15,640 bases of DNA from SZUA-287 sp036397975. Its GTDB lineage: Bacteria; Bacteroidota; Ignavibacteria; UBA10030; UBA6906. The stretch's first letter is position 1. Each line of letters starts with the position of its first letter. The notes beneath the pieces were generated by a model. It worked only from the letters and a program-made list of their open reading frames with translations. It had not been told where the DNA came from and ran no database searches. Below are positions 7,965 through 15,480 of this stretch, one piece after another. The stretch covers positions 1 through 15,640 of the forward strand of contig DASWHW010000145.1 of the NCBI GenBank assembly GCA_036397975.1, written 5' to 3'. A program made the position numbers and the translations under genes.

Positions 7965-8653
7965 TTAGACTACACCGTCGGTGGGACAACACCCGACTTC
8001 ATCACGTTACAAGACGCGGCGAATGTTATTAGCGCGAACGGAGTCGCGGGACCTGTGTTTATCAATATCCGGCCGGGGACGTACACGCGCGATAGCGGTG
8101 CAAGCAGGCTCTTTGTACTGGATAGCACCATCGGTGGGGTATCGCCACCGAATCGGATCACCTTCCAACCCAATGCTGTCACGGGAGGAACCGTGGACAA
8201 CGTTATACTCCATGCCGATTTCAACAGCAGCTCAAACCCGAGGATCCTGGCGACCGTACAGACAGACTACACCACCATCCGTAATCTGACGTTCAATGAT
8301 GCCGATTCGATGGATTCTCCTGTAGCTATTTTCATTTATGCCGATTCGAATGGTGATCTCTGGAATTTAACTTTGGAGGCCCTGAAATTAACGGCTGCAG
8401 GTTCATCGGCACGCCCTATTTTATTTCCGGCGGGAGCCATGTGGTGCTGAGGATTTACCAACATCCTCGGACAAGAAGTGGCCACGCTGCTTGATGAGGA
8501 ACGACCCGCAGGCAACCACGTCGTACGATGGAGCGGACAGAACATATCTGGTTAGCAGGTGAGCAGTGGAGTGTATTCTATAGAGTAGTTGCAGGGACGA
8601 TACACGGTGCGCAAATGTTTGCCGCCATCAGAAAGATGATACTTCTCCGCTAA
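7965..8653 (+). pseudogene. Decayed paralogue of the beta-helix T9SS protein, internally deleted
   Basis: From about 7971 the frame reads YTVGGTTPDFITLQDAA, NIRPGTYTRDSGASRLFVLD and NRITFQPNAVTGGTVDNVIL, a close match to residues about 25-150 of the intact gene at 2936-5893. A frameshift near 8380 moves homology to EINGCRFIGTPYFISGG. At about 8440 the sequence jumps straight into the sorting domain: LRIY, a 1-nt insertion near 8458, then NILGQEVATLLDEERPAG and HVVRWSGQNISG, an in-frame TAG at 8553-8555, QVSSGVY, a 1-nt loss near 8575, and finally AAIRKMILLR with TAA at 8651-8653. Relative to the intact paralogue about 740 residues (rest of the helix and all FG-GAP repeats) are missing. The signal peptide and start codon are also absent. 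Three frame changes, one stop and the deletion make it nonfunctional. Confidence 0.88.
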
Positions 8654-8681
8654 CCGATATCTAAAGATCGACATTATAAAG

Positions 8682-8713
8682 CCTGTCGTGTCCTTGCGAC
8701 GGGTCTTTTTTTT
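8682..8713 (+). terminator. Rho-independent terminator
   Basis: CCTGTCG (8682-8688) pairs with CGACGGG (8697-8703) through 7 bp, one of them a G-U wobble, across an 8-nt loop. It is followed by TC and eight T residues (8706-8713). It lies 28 nt after the stop of the decayed beta-helix paralogue, so it probably ended that gene's transcript, and it now insulates uvrC from upstream read-through. Confidence 0.85.
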
Positions 8714-8761
8714 GTTCTTTTCGTCGCCCGCTTCGGAAGAGAGGCACTTCATCCCCAGCAA

Positions 8762-8790
8762 TTGCACCCCCTTCGTGCTTTTTGTATTAT
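8762..8790 (+). promoter_or_regulatory. sigma70-like promoter of uvrC
   Basis: TTGCAC (8762-8767) and TATTAT (8785-8790) are separated by exactly 17 nt. Transcription would begin about 6-8 nt after the -10 box, at 8796-8798, only 2-4 nt before ATG 8800, and no Shine-Dalgarno sequence is present. The arrangement predicts a leaderless or near-leaderless message. It also argues against the in-frame TTG at 8782, which lies inside the promoter. Confidence 0.6.
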
Positions 8791-8799
8791 GCAGTAGTT

Positions 8800-10683
8800 A
8801 TGAAGCACGATCCTCTCAAAATTCACATTTCTGCGGAAGATATCTCCGTTCAAGAGAAGCTTGAAAATCTTTCCGCGACTCCCGGCGTCTATCAGTTTAA
8901 GGATGTGGATGGGAAAGTGCTATACGTCGGGAAGGCGAAGAGCCTTCGCAGCCGCGTTCGGCAATACTTTCAAAAATCGAGAGCACCTGAACCCCGACTG
9001 GAGGTGATGCTCTCCAAGGTCTCCGATCTCGAGGTGATCGTCACCGATTCGGAAGTAGAGGCCCTCATCCTCGAATCCAACCTCATCAAAAAGCTCAAGC
9101 CGCGATACAACGTCAACCTCAAAGATGATAAGAGCTACCCGTACATTGTCGTGACGAAGGAGCCGTTTCCGCGTGTGTTTGTCACACGCCAGATTCGCCG
9201 CGATGGGTCGCGCTATTTCGGTCCATACACGGATGTAAAGAATGTTCGCTCCGCGTTGAAAGCGGTACGCGACATTTTCATGATTCGCAGCTGTAATTAC
9301 TTCATCGACGATGAGGTTATTAAGAAAAGAAAAATCAAAGTGTGCCTTGACTACCATATCAAGAAATGCGAAGGGCCTTGTGAGGGATTAGTCTCGGAAG
9401 AGCATTACAACGCAATGATTGACCAGGTGACGGAGGTGCTGAAGGGAAAAACCGGGACGCTCATGACGGGACTCCAGCAGGAGATGGAACGCCTTGCCGA
9501 AGAAACGAAGTTCGAAGAAGCCGCAGTGCTGCGCGACCGGATCAAAGGGCTGGAGGCGTACAGCGAAAAGCAGAAGGCCGTCGATCTCGATCCGGTCGAT
9601 CGGGACGTCATTGCGTTTGCAACCGAGGGGGATGATGCGTGCGGTGTGATCCTGAAGCTTCGTGATGGCAAGATGATCGGTCGGCAACATTACTACATGG
9701 TGAATATCGAAGGAAAACAGGACGCAGAAATCCTCCAAACTTTGCTGCAGCAGTATTACCTGGAGGCAGAATTCATTCCTAAAGAGATTTTTCTTTCATC
9801 ACAACTTGAGGATGAAGAGTCAACCCGCAAGTGGCTTACGGAAAAACGTGGGGAGATCGTTCGTATCGTTGTCCCGGAAGAGGGCGAGGAAGCAAAACTG
9901 GTGCGCCTTACCCGGAGCAATGCCCAGTTTCTTATTGACGAGCTAAAAGTCCAGCGCCTGAAACGGGCAGACTACATTCCCCATGCGGTAAAGTCCCTTC
10001 ATCGCGATCTTCGTCTTCCGCGACTTCCCCGGAGAATTGAGTGCTTCGATAACTCGAATATTCAGGGGACGGACCCCGTCGCGTCGATGGTAGTGTTCGT
10101 TGATGGGAAGCCGAAGAAAAGCGAATACCGAAAGTTCAAAATCAAGGGCGTAAGCGGGCCGGATGATTTTGCAAGTATGCGTGAAGTGGTTGAACGTCGG
10201 TACGCGCGGGTGCTGCAGGAAGGAGCAGATCTTCCTGACCTCATTGTCGTGGATGGGGGGAAGGGTCAGCTTTCCAGTGCAGTCGAGGCACTGCAGAAAC
10301 TCGATCTCAAAGAGCAGCCCATTATCGGATTGGCGAAGAGGCTCGAAGAAGTGTTCATTCCGGGAAAAAGTGAATCGGATCTGCTTCCCAAAACATCTTC
10401 GGGACTTCGACTCCTTCAGCAAATTCGGGACGAAGCCCACCGGTTCGCGATTACTTTTCATCGGTCATTGCGCTCGAAGCGGACACTCCAAACCGAGCTG
10501 GATCTCATCGAGGGAATCGGCAAGAAGCGCTCGAAAGAACTTCTCGAAGCATTTGGTTCGGTACAAGGGGTCAAGTTTGCCACCGCAGAACAGCTATCGG
10601 CTATCGTGGGCGAGAAAGTCGCAGGGAAGATCAGAGAATATTTTGCGCCAACGGAAGAGCCTTCAGAGAATCACCTCACCTGA
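8800..10683 (+). CDS. uvrC: UvrC, excinuclease ABC subunit C
   Basis: The product is 627 aa from ATG 8800, the usual length. UvrC makes the two incisions flanking a DNA lesion after UvrA/UvrB recognition in nucleotide excision repair. Domains in order: GIY-YIG nuclease (GVY 29-31, YVGKAKSLRSR 42-52) for the 3' cut; a cysteine cluster C165, C182, C190, C194 whose last three spacings (x7, x3) match the proposed 4Fe-4S site of E. coli UvrC; the UVR motif (LQQEMERLAEETKFEEAAVL, from 225) that binds UvrB; the RNase H-like nuclease with Asp417 (ECFDNSN), Asp485 (VVDGGKGQ) and His547 (RDEAHRFA) for the 5' cut; and tandem helix-hairpin-helix motifs (LDLIEGIGKKR, 567-616) for DNA binding. All expected catalytic residues are present. 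An in-frame TTG at 8782 would add six residues but overlaps the promoter. The gene stands alone behind a terminator and a good promoter. Confidence 0.97.
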   Translation: MKHDPLKIHISAEDISVQEKLENLSATPGVYQFKDVDGKVLYVGKAKSLRSRVRQYFQKSRAPEPRLEVMLSKVSDLEVIVTDSEVEALILESNLIKKLKPRYNVNLKDDKSYPYIVVTKEPFPRVFVTRQIRRDGSRYFGPYTDVKNVRSALKAVRDIFMIRSCNYFIDDEVIKKRKIKVCLDYHIKKCEGPCEGLVSEEHYNAMIDQVTEVLKGKTGTLMTGLQQEMERLAEETKFEEAAVLRDRIKGLEAYSEKQKAVDLDPVDRDVIAFATEGDDACGVILKLRDGKMIGRQHYYMVNIEGKQDAEILQTLLQQYYLEAEFIPKEIFLSSQLEDEESTRKWLTEKRGEIVRIVVPEEGEEAKLVRLTRSNAQFLIDELKVQRLKRADYIPHAVKSLHRDLRLPRLPRRIECFDNSNIQGTDPVASMVVFVDGKPKKSEYRKFKIKGVSGPDDFASMREVVERRYARVLQEGADLPDLIVVDGGKGQLSSAVEALQKLDLKEQPIIGLAKRLEEVFIPGKSESDLLPKTSSGLRLLQQIRDEAHRFAITFHRSLRSKRTLQTELDLIEGIGKKRSKELLEAFGSVQGVKFATAEQLSAIVGEKVAGKIREYFAPTEEPSENHLT

Positions 10684-10695
10684 CGCCTGCTTTCA

Positions 10696-10724
10696 TTGAC
10701 ATAGCGTTTTCTTTTTCACATGTT
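10696..10724 (+). promoter_or_regulatory. Candidate promoter upstream of the permease gene
   Basis: A perfect TTGACA (10696-10701) is followed after 17 nt by CATGTT (10719-10724), which matches only three of six -10 positions. It lies in the 82-nt gap between uvrC and the permease. The -35 is strong and the -10 weak, so it is plausible only. Confidence 0.35.
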
Positions 10725-10765
10725 GCAATCGTGATTCCATTGGAAGCCTCATTCGGAAGATCGGT

Positions 10766-12550
10766 ATGACTCTCGAAATGCTTGCGGTGCTGGTATTGGT
10801 CGTTGTGGCAGTCGTTCTGTTTGCCACGGAACGGTTTCCGATAGACCTCATCGCGATCTTCTTGCTCGTCGTTCTTCTGCTGTCGGGCATTGTAACGCCC
10901 GAAGAGGGAGTCGCAGGATTCAGCAATGCCGCGACCGTCACTGTCGGTGCAATGTTTATTCTCAGCGCTGCGCTTTTCCGTTCGGGTGCGGTGAATGTTC
11001 TCGGTCGCTTGCTGACTCGGGTCGCACGAAAAGGGATATGGCTCGTATCGATTGCGATCATGGTCACCATCGGCCTTATCTCGGCATTCATCAATAACAC
11101 GGCCGCGGTGGCGATCTTCATCCCGGTTGTGTTGGGGGTCGCGCGTGAGAGCAATATCAGCGCATCGAAACTCTTGATGCCGCTCTCGTTTGCATCCATG
11201 TTCGGTGGCGTTTGTACATTGATAGGCACGTCGACAAATATTCTCGTGAGTTCCATTGCGGAGCAACATGGCCTGGCGCCATTCGGGATGTTCGAGTTTA
11301 CCGAGCTTGGTTTGATCTACTTTGGCGCAGGCATTATTTTCATGCTGCTGATCGGAATTCGTCTCATCCCGGAACGCAGAAGCGGTGGTGATCTCATAAC
11401 GAATTTCGGGATGACCGAGTATCTCACGGAATTGATTTTGCTTCCCGAAGCGAAATCGGTTGGCAAGCGCCTTCTCGATGCTCCTCTTGTAAAGGATCTC
11501 GATATTGCGATTATTGGAGTTTCCCGGGATGGGCAGCAATTAAGAATGCCGAGCAGATCGACTGTATTGAAGGCGGGAGATACGCTTCGTGTTCGATGCA
11601 GCCTGGAAAAAATCAAGCGCATCCAGGAGCGGGAGGGGATTATGCTGAAGGCGGAGTTGAAGATCGGAGATGAAGGTTTTCAATCGGAGGAAGCAACTCT
11701 CGTTGAGGCGATTGTAGGGCCGAACTCGGAGCTGGAAGGAAGAACGATTCGTCAGATGCAGTTTCGCTTTCGGTATGGCGCGATCGCACTTGCCATTCGT
11801 CATCACGGAAGGTTGAGGCGAGAGAAACTTGCGGATACTCCGCTGCGCGCGGGCGATGCTCTTCTTCTCCACGTTCGGCGTGAACGATTCGACGAACTGC
11901 GGCAACGGCAGGCATTTGTGTTCGTTTCGGAAGTGGGCTCGCCACGGTATCGAACGAAAAAAATTCTTCCTTCAGTCCTGATTGTCGCCGGGGTTGTCGT
12001 GGTGGCAGCGTTAGGGATACTTCCCATCATGACTTGCGCCATCGCCGGTTGCGGACTCATGGTAGCGACGGGTTGCATCAACCTTACAGAGGCCTACAGG
12101 GCAGTTGAATGGAAAGTCATTTTCCTGCTCGCGGGGGTTCTCACTCTTGGCACTGCGCTGGAAAAATCGGGGACGGCATTGTTCTTATCACAATCACTAT
12201 TGAGTGTTTTCGGAGATCATCACCCGGTTATCATTCTTTCGGCGTTCCTGCTTTTTACAACTCTGCTCACGAGCGTGCTCTCGAACAACGCCACTGCCGC
12301 TCTCCTCGCACCGATCGCGATTTCAACGGCGGCCGCTCTGGACGTCGATCCGCGTCCTTTCCTCATCGCCGTTGCCTTTGCGGCAAGCTCAAGTTTCTTG
12401 TCGCCCGTTGGTTATCAAACGAATACTATGATTTACGATGCAGGACGCTATACGTTCAAGGATTTTGTTCGCGTGGGTACACCTATCAGCTTGTTATTCT
12501 GGCTGTTGGGAACGATCTTTATCCCATTGTTCTGGCCACTATCTCATTAG
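10766..12550 (+). CDS. SLC13/DASS-type anion permease with two TrkA-C domains
   Basis: The product is 594 aa; ATG 10766 follows GGAAG (10755-10759). It is an inner-membrane transporter of the divalent anion:sodium symporter superfamily (sulfate, dicarboxylates or related anions). It shows the family's inverted-repeat hallmarks: a first half with FINNTAAVAIFIPVV (109-123) and GTSTNILVS (154-162), and a second half with LSNNATAALLAPIAI (505-519) and SPVGYQTNTMIYDAG (546-560). Between the halves lie two soluble TrkA-C (RCK-C) domains, about 218-300 and 308-390, the second ending in AGDALLLHV; these usually bind a small ligand and gate transport. The N-terminus (LAVLVLVVVAVVLFATERFP) and the last 25 residues are membrane segments. 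The ion carried cannot be told from sequence; sulfate-type SLC13 proteins with TrkA-C inserts are the nearest known class. Its stop codon overlaps the Shine-Dalgarno sequence of the MscS gene, so the two are probably translated from one message. Confidence 0.9.
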   Translation: MTLEMLAVLVLVVVAVVLFATERFPIDLIAIFLLVVLLLSGIVTPEEGVAGFSNAATVTVGAMFILSAALFRSGAVNVLGRLLTRVARKGIWLVSIAIMVTIGLISAFINNTAAVAIFIPVVLGVARESNISASKLLMPLSFASMFGGVCTLIGTSTNILVSSIAEQHGLAPFGMFEFTELGLIYFGAGIIFMLLIGIRLIPERRSGGDLITNFGMTEYLTELILLPEAKSVGKRLLDAPLVKDLDIAIIGVSRDGQQLRMPSRSTVLKAGDTLRVRCSLEKIKRIQEREGIMLKAELKIGDEGFQSEEATLVEAIVGPNSELEGRTIRQMQFRFRYGAIALAIRHHGRLRREKLADTPLRAGDALLLHVRRERFDELRQRQAFVFVSEVGSPRYRTKKILPSVLIVAGVVVVAALGILPIMTCAIAGCGLMVATGCINLTEAYRAVEWKVIFLLAGVLTLGTALEKSGTALFLSQSLLSVFGDHHPVIILSAFLLFTTLLTSVLSNNATAALLAPIAISTAAALDVDPRPFLIAVAFAASSSFLSPVGYQTNTMIYDAGRYTFKDFVRVGTPISLLFWLLGTIFIPLFWPLSH

Positions 12551-12558
12551 GATGATTT

Positions 12559-13440
12559 ATGGAGACACTGCGCGTTTTCTACCAGGATATAAAGAACTTC
12601 TTTTCCATCCCCCTTATGACGTTGGGAAATGTTCAGCTCACCGTGTGGTCGCTGATTTACCTGCTCGTGCTGGTGTCTCTTCTGATATATGTCTCCGGAA
12701 AAGTGCGCCGCTGGCTGGTAAAATTTCTTGGACATGGTCAAAAACTGGAAACGGGTGCGCGGGAGGCGATCGGCAATATCGTCCAGTATATCATGCTCTT
12801 CTTCGGTCTCATCATCATCCTGCAGACTACCGGAATCGATCTTACCGCGCTAAACGTTCTTACCGGCGCGGTCGGCATCGGTGTTGGTTTCGGTCTTCAA
12901 AACGTGACGAATAACTTCATCAGCGGACTGATCATTCTGTTTGAACGGCCGATCAAGGTTGGGGATCGTATTGAAGTGGGATCCGTGGAAGGGCGCGTGG
13001 TACAGGTGCGGGCGCGGAGTACGACGGTCGTGACCAATGATAACATCGCGATCATCGTTCCGAATTCGAAATTCATCTCGGAGAACGTCATCAACTGGAG
13101 CTATACGGATCAAAATGTCCGTTTCAAGATTCCGGTCAGTGTTGCGTACGGAACGGACACACGACTTGTAGAACGTCTCCTGCTCGAAGTCGCGAAAGAA
13201 AATCCGGATGTATTGGAACGCCCCGAGACGGTTGTTCGATTTATAGAGTTTGGCGATAGCGCACTCCTTTTTGAACTGCGCGTATGGAGTACGACGAGAA
13301 TTCACAACAAAGGAAAACTCTTCAGCGATTTGAACTTTGCAATCAACGACAAATTCAACGAGCATGGTGTGGTGATACCGTTTCCCCAGAGAGATCTTCA
13401 TGTGAAGACCGGATCGATCAATATCGGAGACCAAGCGTAG
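12559..13440 (+). CDS. MscS-family small-conductance mechanosensitive channel
   Basis: The product is 293 aa, close to E. coli MscS (286 aa). ATG 12559 follows AGGA (12549-12552), which overlaps the permease stop. MscS channels open under membrane tension and release solutes in hypo-osmotic shock. Three membrane helices are visible: 26-46 (VWSLIYLLVLVSLLIYV), 70-92 (AIGNIVQYIMLFFGLIIIL) and the glycine-rich pore helix 97-128 (TGAVGIGVGFGLQNVTNNFI). The latter runs into the signature FERPIKVGDRIEVG (129-142) of the cytoplasmic beta domain, then the IVPNSKFISENVINWS segment and an alpha/beta C-terminal domain ending in the usual IPFPQRDLHV. The sequence is intact. The next gene encodes an MscS-related membrane protein, so the pair may act together. 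Confidence 0.94.
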   Translation: METLRVFYQDIKNFFSIPLMTLGNVQLTVWSLIYLLVLVSLLIYVSGKVRRWLVKFLGHGQKLETGAREAIGNIVQYIMLFFGLIIILQTTGIDLTALNVLTGAVGIGVGFGLQNVTNNFISGLIILFERPIKVGDRIEVGSVEGRVVQVRARSTTVVTNDNIAIIVPNSKFISENVINWSYTDQNVRFKIPVSVAYGTDTRLVERLLLEVAKENPDVLERPETVVRFIEFGDSALLFELRVWSTTRIHNKGKLFSDLNFAINDKFNEHGVVIPFPQRDLHVKTGSINIGDQA

Positions 13441-13445
13441 GACAT

Positions 13446-13474
13446 TTGACAACCCCTGCCTTTTTCTCTAATTT
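13446..13474 (+). promoter_or_regulatory. Candidate promoter in the MscS to TM-helix gene gap
   Basis: TTGACA (13446-13451) is separated by 17 nt from TAATTT (13469-13474), which is followed by G and so is also close to the Bacteroidota-type TAnnTTTG box. It could drive the last two genes of the cluster separately from the permease and MscS. Predicted start is near 13481, giving a leader of about 40 nt. Confidence 0.5.
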
Positions 13475-13519
13475 GATGCCGGTTTTGCGATACTTCTCGA
13501 ACAAGCACAGGACAACGCG

Positions 13520-14182
13520 ATGGAATTGCTGAACGGAATTCTCTCATCTCTGCAGGATTTCTGGAGGCAGATGAGCGAAACGATCCCCAGAGTGTTTGTT
13601 TCCGTGATGTTGCTGCTGGTCGGTTGGCTCGCCGCGAAGCTCATTCGAAGACTCACGACACGACTACTCAAGCTCATTCGCCTGGACGAGATGGCGGAGA
13701 AGGCGGGAATAGAAGACTTTCTGTTGAAGGGGGGAGTCCGGTACACGACCGTGACAATCATCGCGAACATTGTTTATTGGTTTGTGATGTTTGCGATCAT
13801 GCTGGCGGTTCTGCATAGCATTGGGCTGGAGGCGGCACAGCTTCTCTTCACACGGATCGTCCTGTACATTCCCAATGTGCTTGTTGCTGTTTTGGTGCTT
13901 ATCTTCGGGACAATGTTTGCGAAGTTCTTTAAGGGGATCTCGGTTGCCTACCTTTCCAATATTGGCATTGGCGGCGCCGAAATAATCTCCTCCATTGGAC
14001 AGTATGCTGTCCTTGTCTTTGTTATCTCCGTTGCACTTGAGCAACTCTCCATCGGCGGAGCGATCTTAGTCTCGGCGTTTCAAATTTCTTTCGGCGCTCT
14101 CTGTCTCGCTCTTGCTCTTGCGTTCGGTTTAGGGGGGAGAGAGTGGGCAGCGCATATTCTCGAAAAACTCTGGAAACGATAA
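13520..14182 (+). CDS. MscS-related TM-helix membrane protein (CmpX-like)
   Basis: The product is 220 aa; ATG 13520 follows AGGA (13509-13512) 7 nt upstream. It has about five hydrophobic helices: 20-42 (TIPRVFVSVMLLLVGWLAAK), 78-100, 112-135 (YIPNVLVAVLVLIFGTMFA), 156-175 and 180-203. The repeated P-x-V-x-x-A/S-V-x-x-L-x-G pattern is that of the conserved TM-helix family related to mechanosensitive channels, and the C-terminal ALAFGLGGREWA resembles the pore-helix end of MscS-type proteins. The cytoplasmic MscS beta domain (a VGDxI-type stretch) is absent, so it is a membrane-only relative like CmpX-type proteins. Its adjacency to a full MscS gene suggests a role in membrane tension or ion homeostasis, but a channel function is not shown. 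The stop lies 5 nt before the amidohydrolase start, suggesting translational coupling. Confidence 0.85.
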   Translation: MELLNGILSSLQDFWRQMSETIPRVFVSVMLLLVGWLAAKLIRRLTTRLLKLIRLDEMAEKAGIEDFLLKGGVRYTTVTIIANIVYWFVMFAIMLAVLHSIGLEAAQLLFTRIVLYIPNVLVAVLVLIFGTMFAKFFKGISVAYLSNIGIGGAEIISSIGQYAVLVFVISVALEQLSIGGAILVSAFQISFGALCLALALAFGLGGREWAAHILEKLWKR

Positions 14183-14187
14183 CACTC

Positions 14188-15033
14188 ATGATCATTGATT
14201 GCCATACGCACATCAACAATTACCATAATGAAGAAGCAGATTCCATCAAAGAATGTATTGACAAGCTCCAGCTGGAGATGCGGCGAAACCGTATTGACCT
14301 CGCCCTTGTGCTCACATCCTACAAAGACACACTCGGTCGTCCTTCCACACATCGTGCAGTTGAAGCAACACGATCCCTGAAGAACGTCTTTGTTGTTGCA
14401 GGCATCAGCATGGCGAATTTCACTCCGGAACTTCTGGAAGAAATACGTCAGTACATTAACGAGGGTGTGGTGAAAGGATTGAAGCTCTACCCGGGCTATG
14501 AGTCCTTTTTTCCCTATGATCCGAAACTTGCGCCGGTGTATCAGTTGGCGGAAGAATGCGATGTGCCGGTGATGATTCATTCCGGGGACACCTACACCCC
14601 AAAGGGGAAAGTGAAGTTTTCCCACCCCTTACATATTGATGAGGTAGCAGTCGATCATCCGAATGTCAATTTCGTTATCTGTCATGTCGGAAATCCGTGG
14701 ATCCGGGACTGTATGGAAGTGGTCTACAAAAACAAAAATGTGTACACAGACATTTCGGGATTAGTGTTGGGGAATTTTAGCGACCGGTTTGAAAGCTACA
14801 TGCGGAAGCAACTGCAGGAGATGCTGCTCTACGGAGTGCAGCCGGACAAGGTGCTTTTCGGTACCGACTGGCCGATTTCTTCCATGGAGTCATACCTCGA
14901 CTTCATGCAGGAGTTGAAGATTCCAGAGAAGGATAGCAAGAAGATCATGTATGAGAATTCGGCAAAGTTGTTCAAGCTCTCAGTGGCAGAAAGCTCTCTC
15001 AACAACGGATCTTTGTTTAGCTGGTTGCGGTGA
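14188..15033 (+). CDS. Metal-dependent amidohydrolase (Amidohydro_2 family)
   Basis: The product is 281 aa from ATG 14188, chosen because the first beta-strand MIIDCHTHI begins there as in the family. A GTG in frame at 14143 would add 15 residues inside the preceding gene. The TIM-barrel hydrolase shows the metal ligands in order: HxH (His6, His8 in DCHTHI), His131 (VMIHSGDTY), His166 (VICHVGNPW) and Asp227 (LFGTDWP). There is no carboxylated lysine motif, consistent with mononuclear-type members such as ACMSD and gamma-resorcylate decarboxylase relatives. The reaction may be C-N hydrolysis or decarboxylation; the substrate cannot be read. A possible weak ribosome site GGAAA (14172-14176) lies 11 nt upstream, inside the end of the TM-helix gene, so coupling to that gene is likely. 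The functional link to the transport genes is unclear. Confidence 0.88.
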   Translation: MIIDCHTHINNYHNEEADSIKECIDKLQLEMRRNRIDLALVLTSYKDTLGRPSTHRAVEATRSLKNVFVVAGISMANFTPELLEEIRQYINEGVVKGLKLYPGYESFFPYDPKLAPVYQLAEECDVPVMIHSGDTYTPKGKVKFSHPLHIDEVAVDHPNVNFVICHVGNPWIRDCMEVVYKNKNVYTDISGLVLGNFSDRFESYMRKQLQEMLLYGVQPDKVLFGTDWPISSMESYLDFMQELKIPEKDSKKIMYENSAKLFKLSVAESSLNNGSLFSWLR

Positions 15034-15059
15034 GGAGGCATATCTGTAGCCTGCACTAG
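15034..15059. other. Convergent intergenic gap
   Basis: Only 26 nt separate the amidohydrolase stop from the end of the minus-strand lipoprotein gene. I see no hairpin with a T tract on either strand, so the two transcripts probably overlap at their 3' ends. Confidence 0.5.
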
Positions 15060-15443
15060 TCAGTTGTTTCTGACATATACAATTGCCGTTGCGCTGGTTA
15101 GATGTCTGGTGAAAACTCTGAGGTGCCTATCAGCAAAAACCCGTTCCACTTTTCCCTCCATTATTACGGCATCTGCTCCCACGATTCTAGTAATGTCCAG
15201 GATTGCTCGGGTTTTTGTCGAATCGGCGAATTCCTCTTCGTCATCTTCTAAAGTGATATACGCAATTGTTTCGTATTTGTATGGTATTTTGCTAGTGTCG
15301 AACACAGAGTATACATCTAATGGGCCATCCGTCGGTGTGCGTACTGTGTTTTCAACAAGGGAATAAGAAGCAACGAGTTCCTTTTCGCTGCCACAGCTGG
15401 CAAGAGCAAAGCCAGTAATGAATATGATAAACGACCATTTCAT
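15060..15443 (-). CDS. Small uncharacterised lipoprotein, tandem paralogue
   Basis: The product is 127 aa. ATG (15441-15443, minus) follows GGAG (15449-15452) with 5 nt spacing. The N-terminus MKWSFIIFITGFALASC is a type II signal peptide with lipobox LASC, so Cys17 would be lipidated and the protein membrane-anchored, facing the periplasm or cell exterior. The mature part has one short acidic stretch (LEDDEEEFADS, a possible linker) and ends in an alpha/beta segment with GADAVIMEGKVERVF and TAIVYVRNN. That GADAVI core recalls small heavy-metal-binding-like or DUF4156-type lipoproteins, but I cannot assign a family. It lies 37 nt after a paralogous gene (15481 onward), with which it is probably co-transcribed. 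The name of the substrate or partner is unknown. Confidence 0.8.
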   Translation of the reverse strand: MKWSFIIFITGFALASCGSEKELVASYSLVENTVRTPTDGPLDVYSVFDTSKIPYKYETIAYITLEDDEEEFADSTKTRAILDITRIVGADAVIMEGKVERVFADRHLRVFTRHLTSATAIVYVRNN

Positions 15444-15480
15444 TCTTTCTCCATTTGCAAATCAGAAGTTAACAGATGGA

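Noticed and set aside
8782..8799. TTG start for uvrC
   Set aside because: It lies within the predicted promoter spacer and adds residues (MYYAVV) not typical of the family; ATG 8800 is preferred.
10676..11539. 287-codon minus-strand frame opposite uvrC end and the permease
   Set aside because: Low-complexity, charged composition typical of antisense shadow; the opposite strand holds a clear SLC13 permease.
14143..14187. GTG start for the amidohydrolase
   Set aside because: The extra residues overlap the previous gene, and the conserved first strand MIIDCHTHI starts at 14188.
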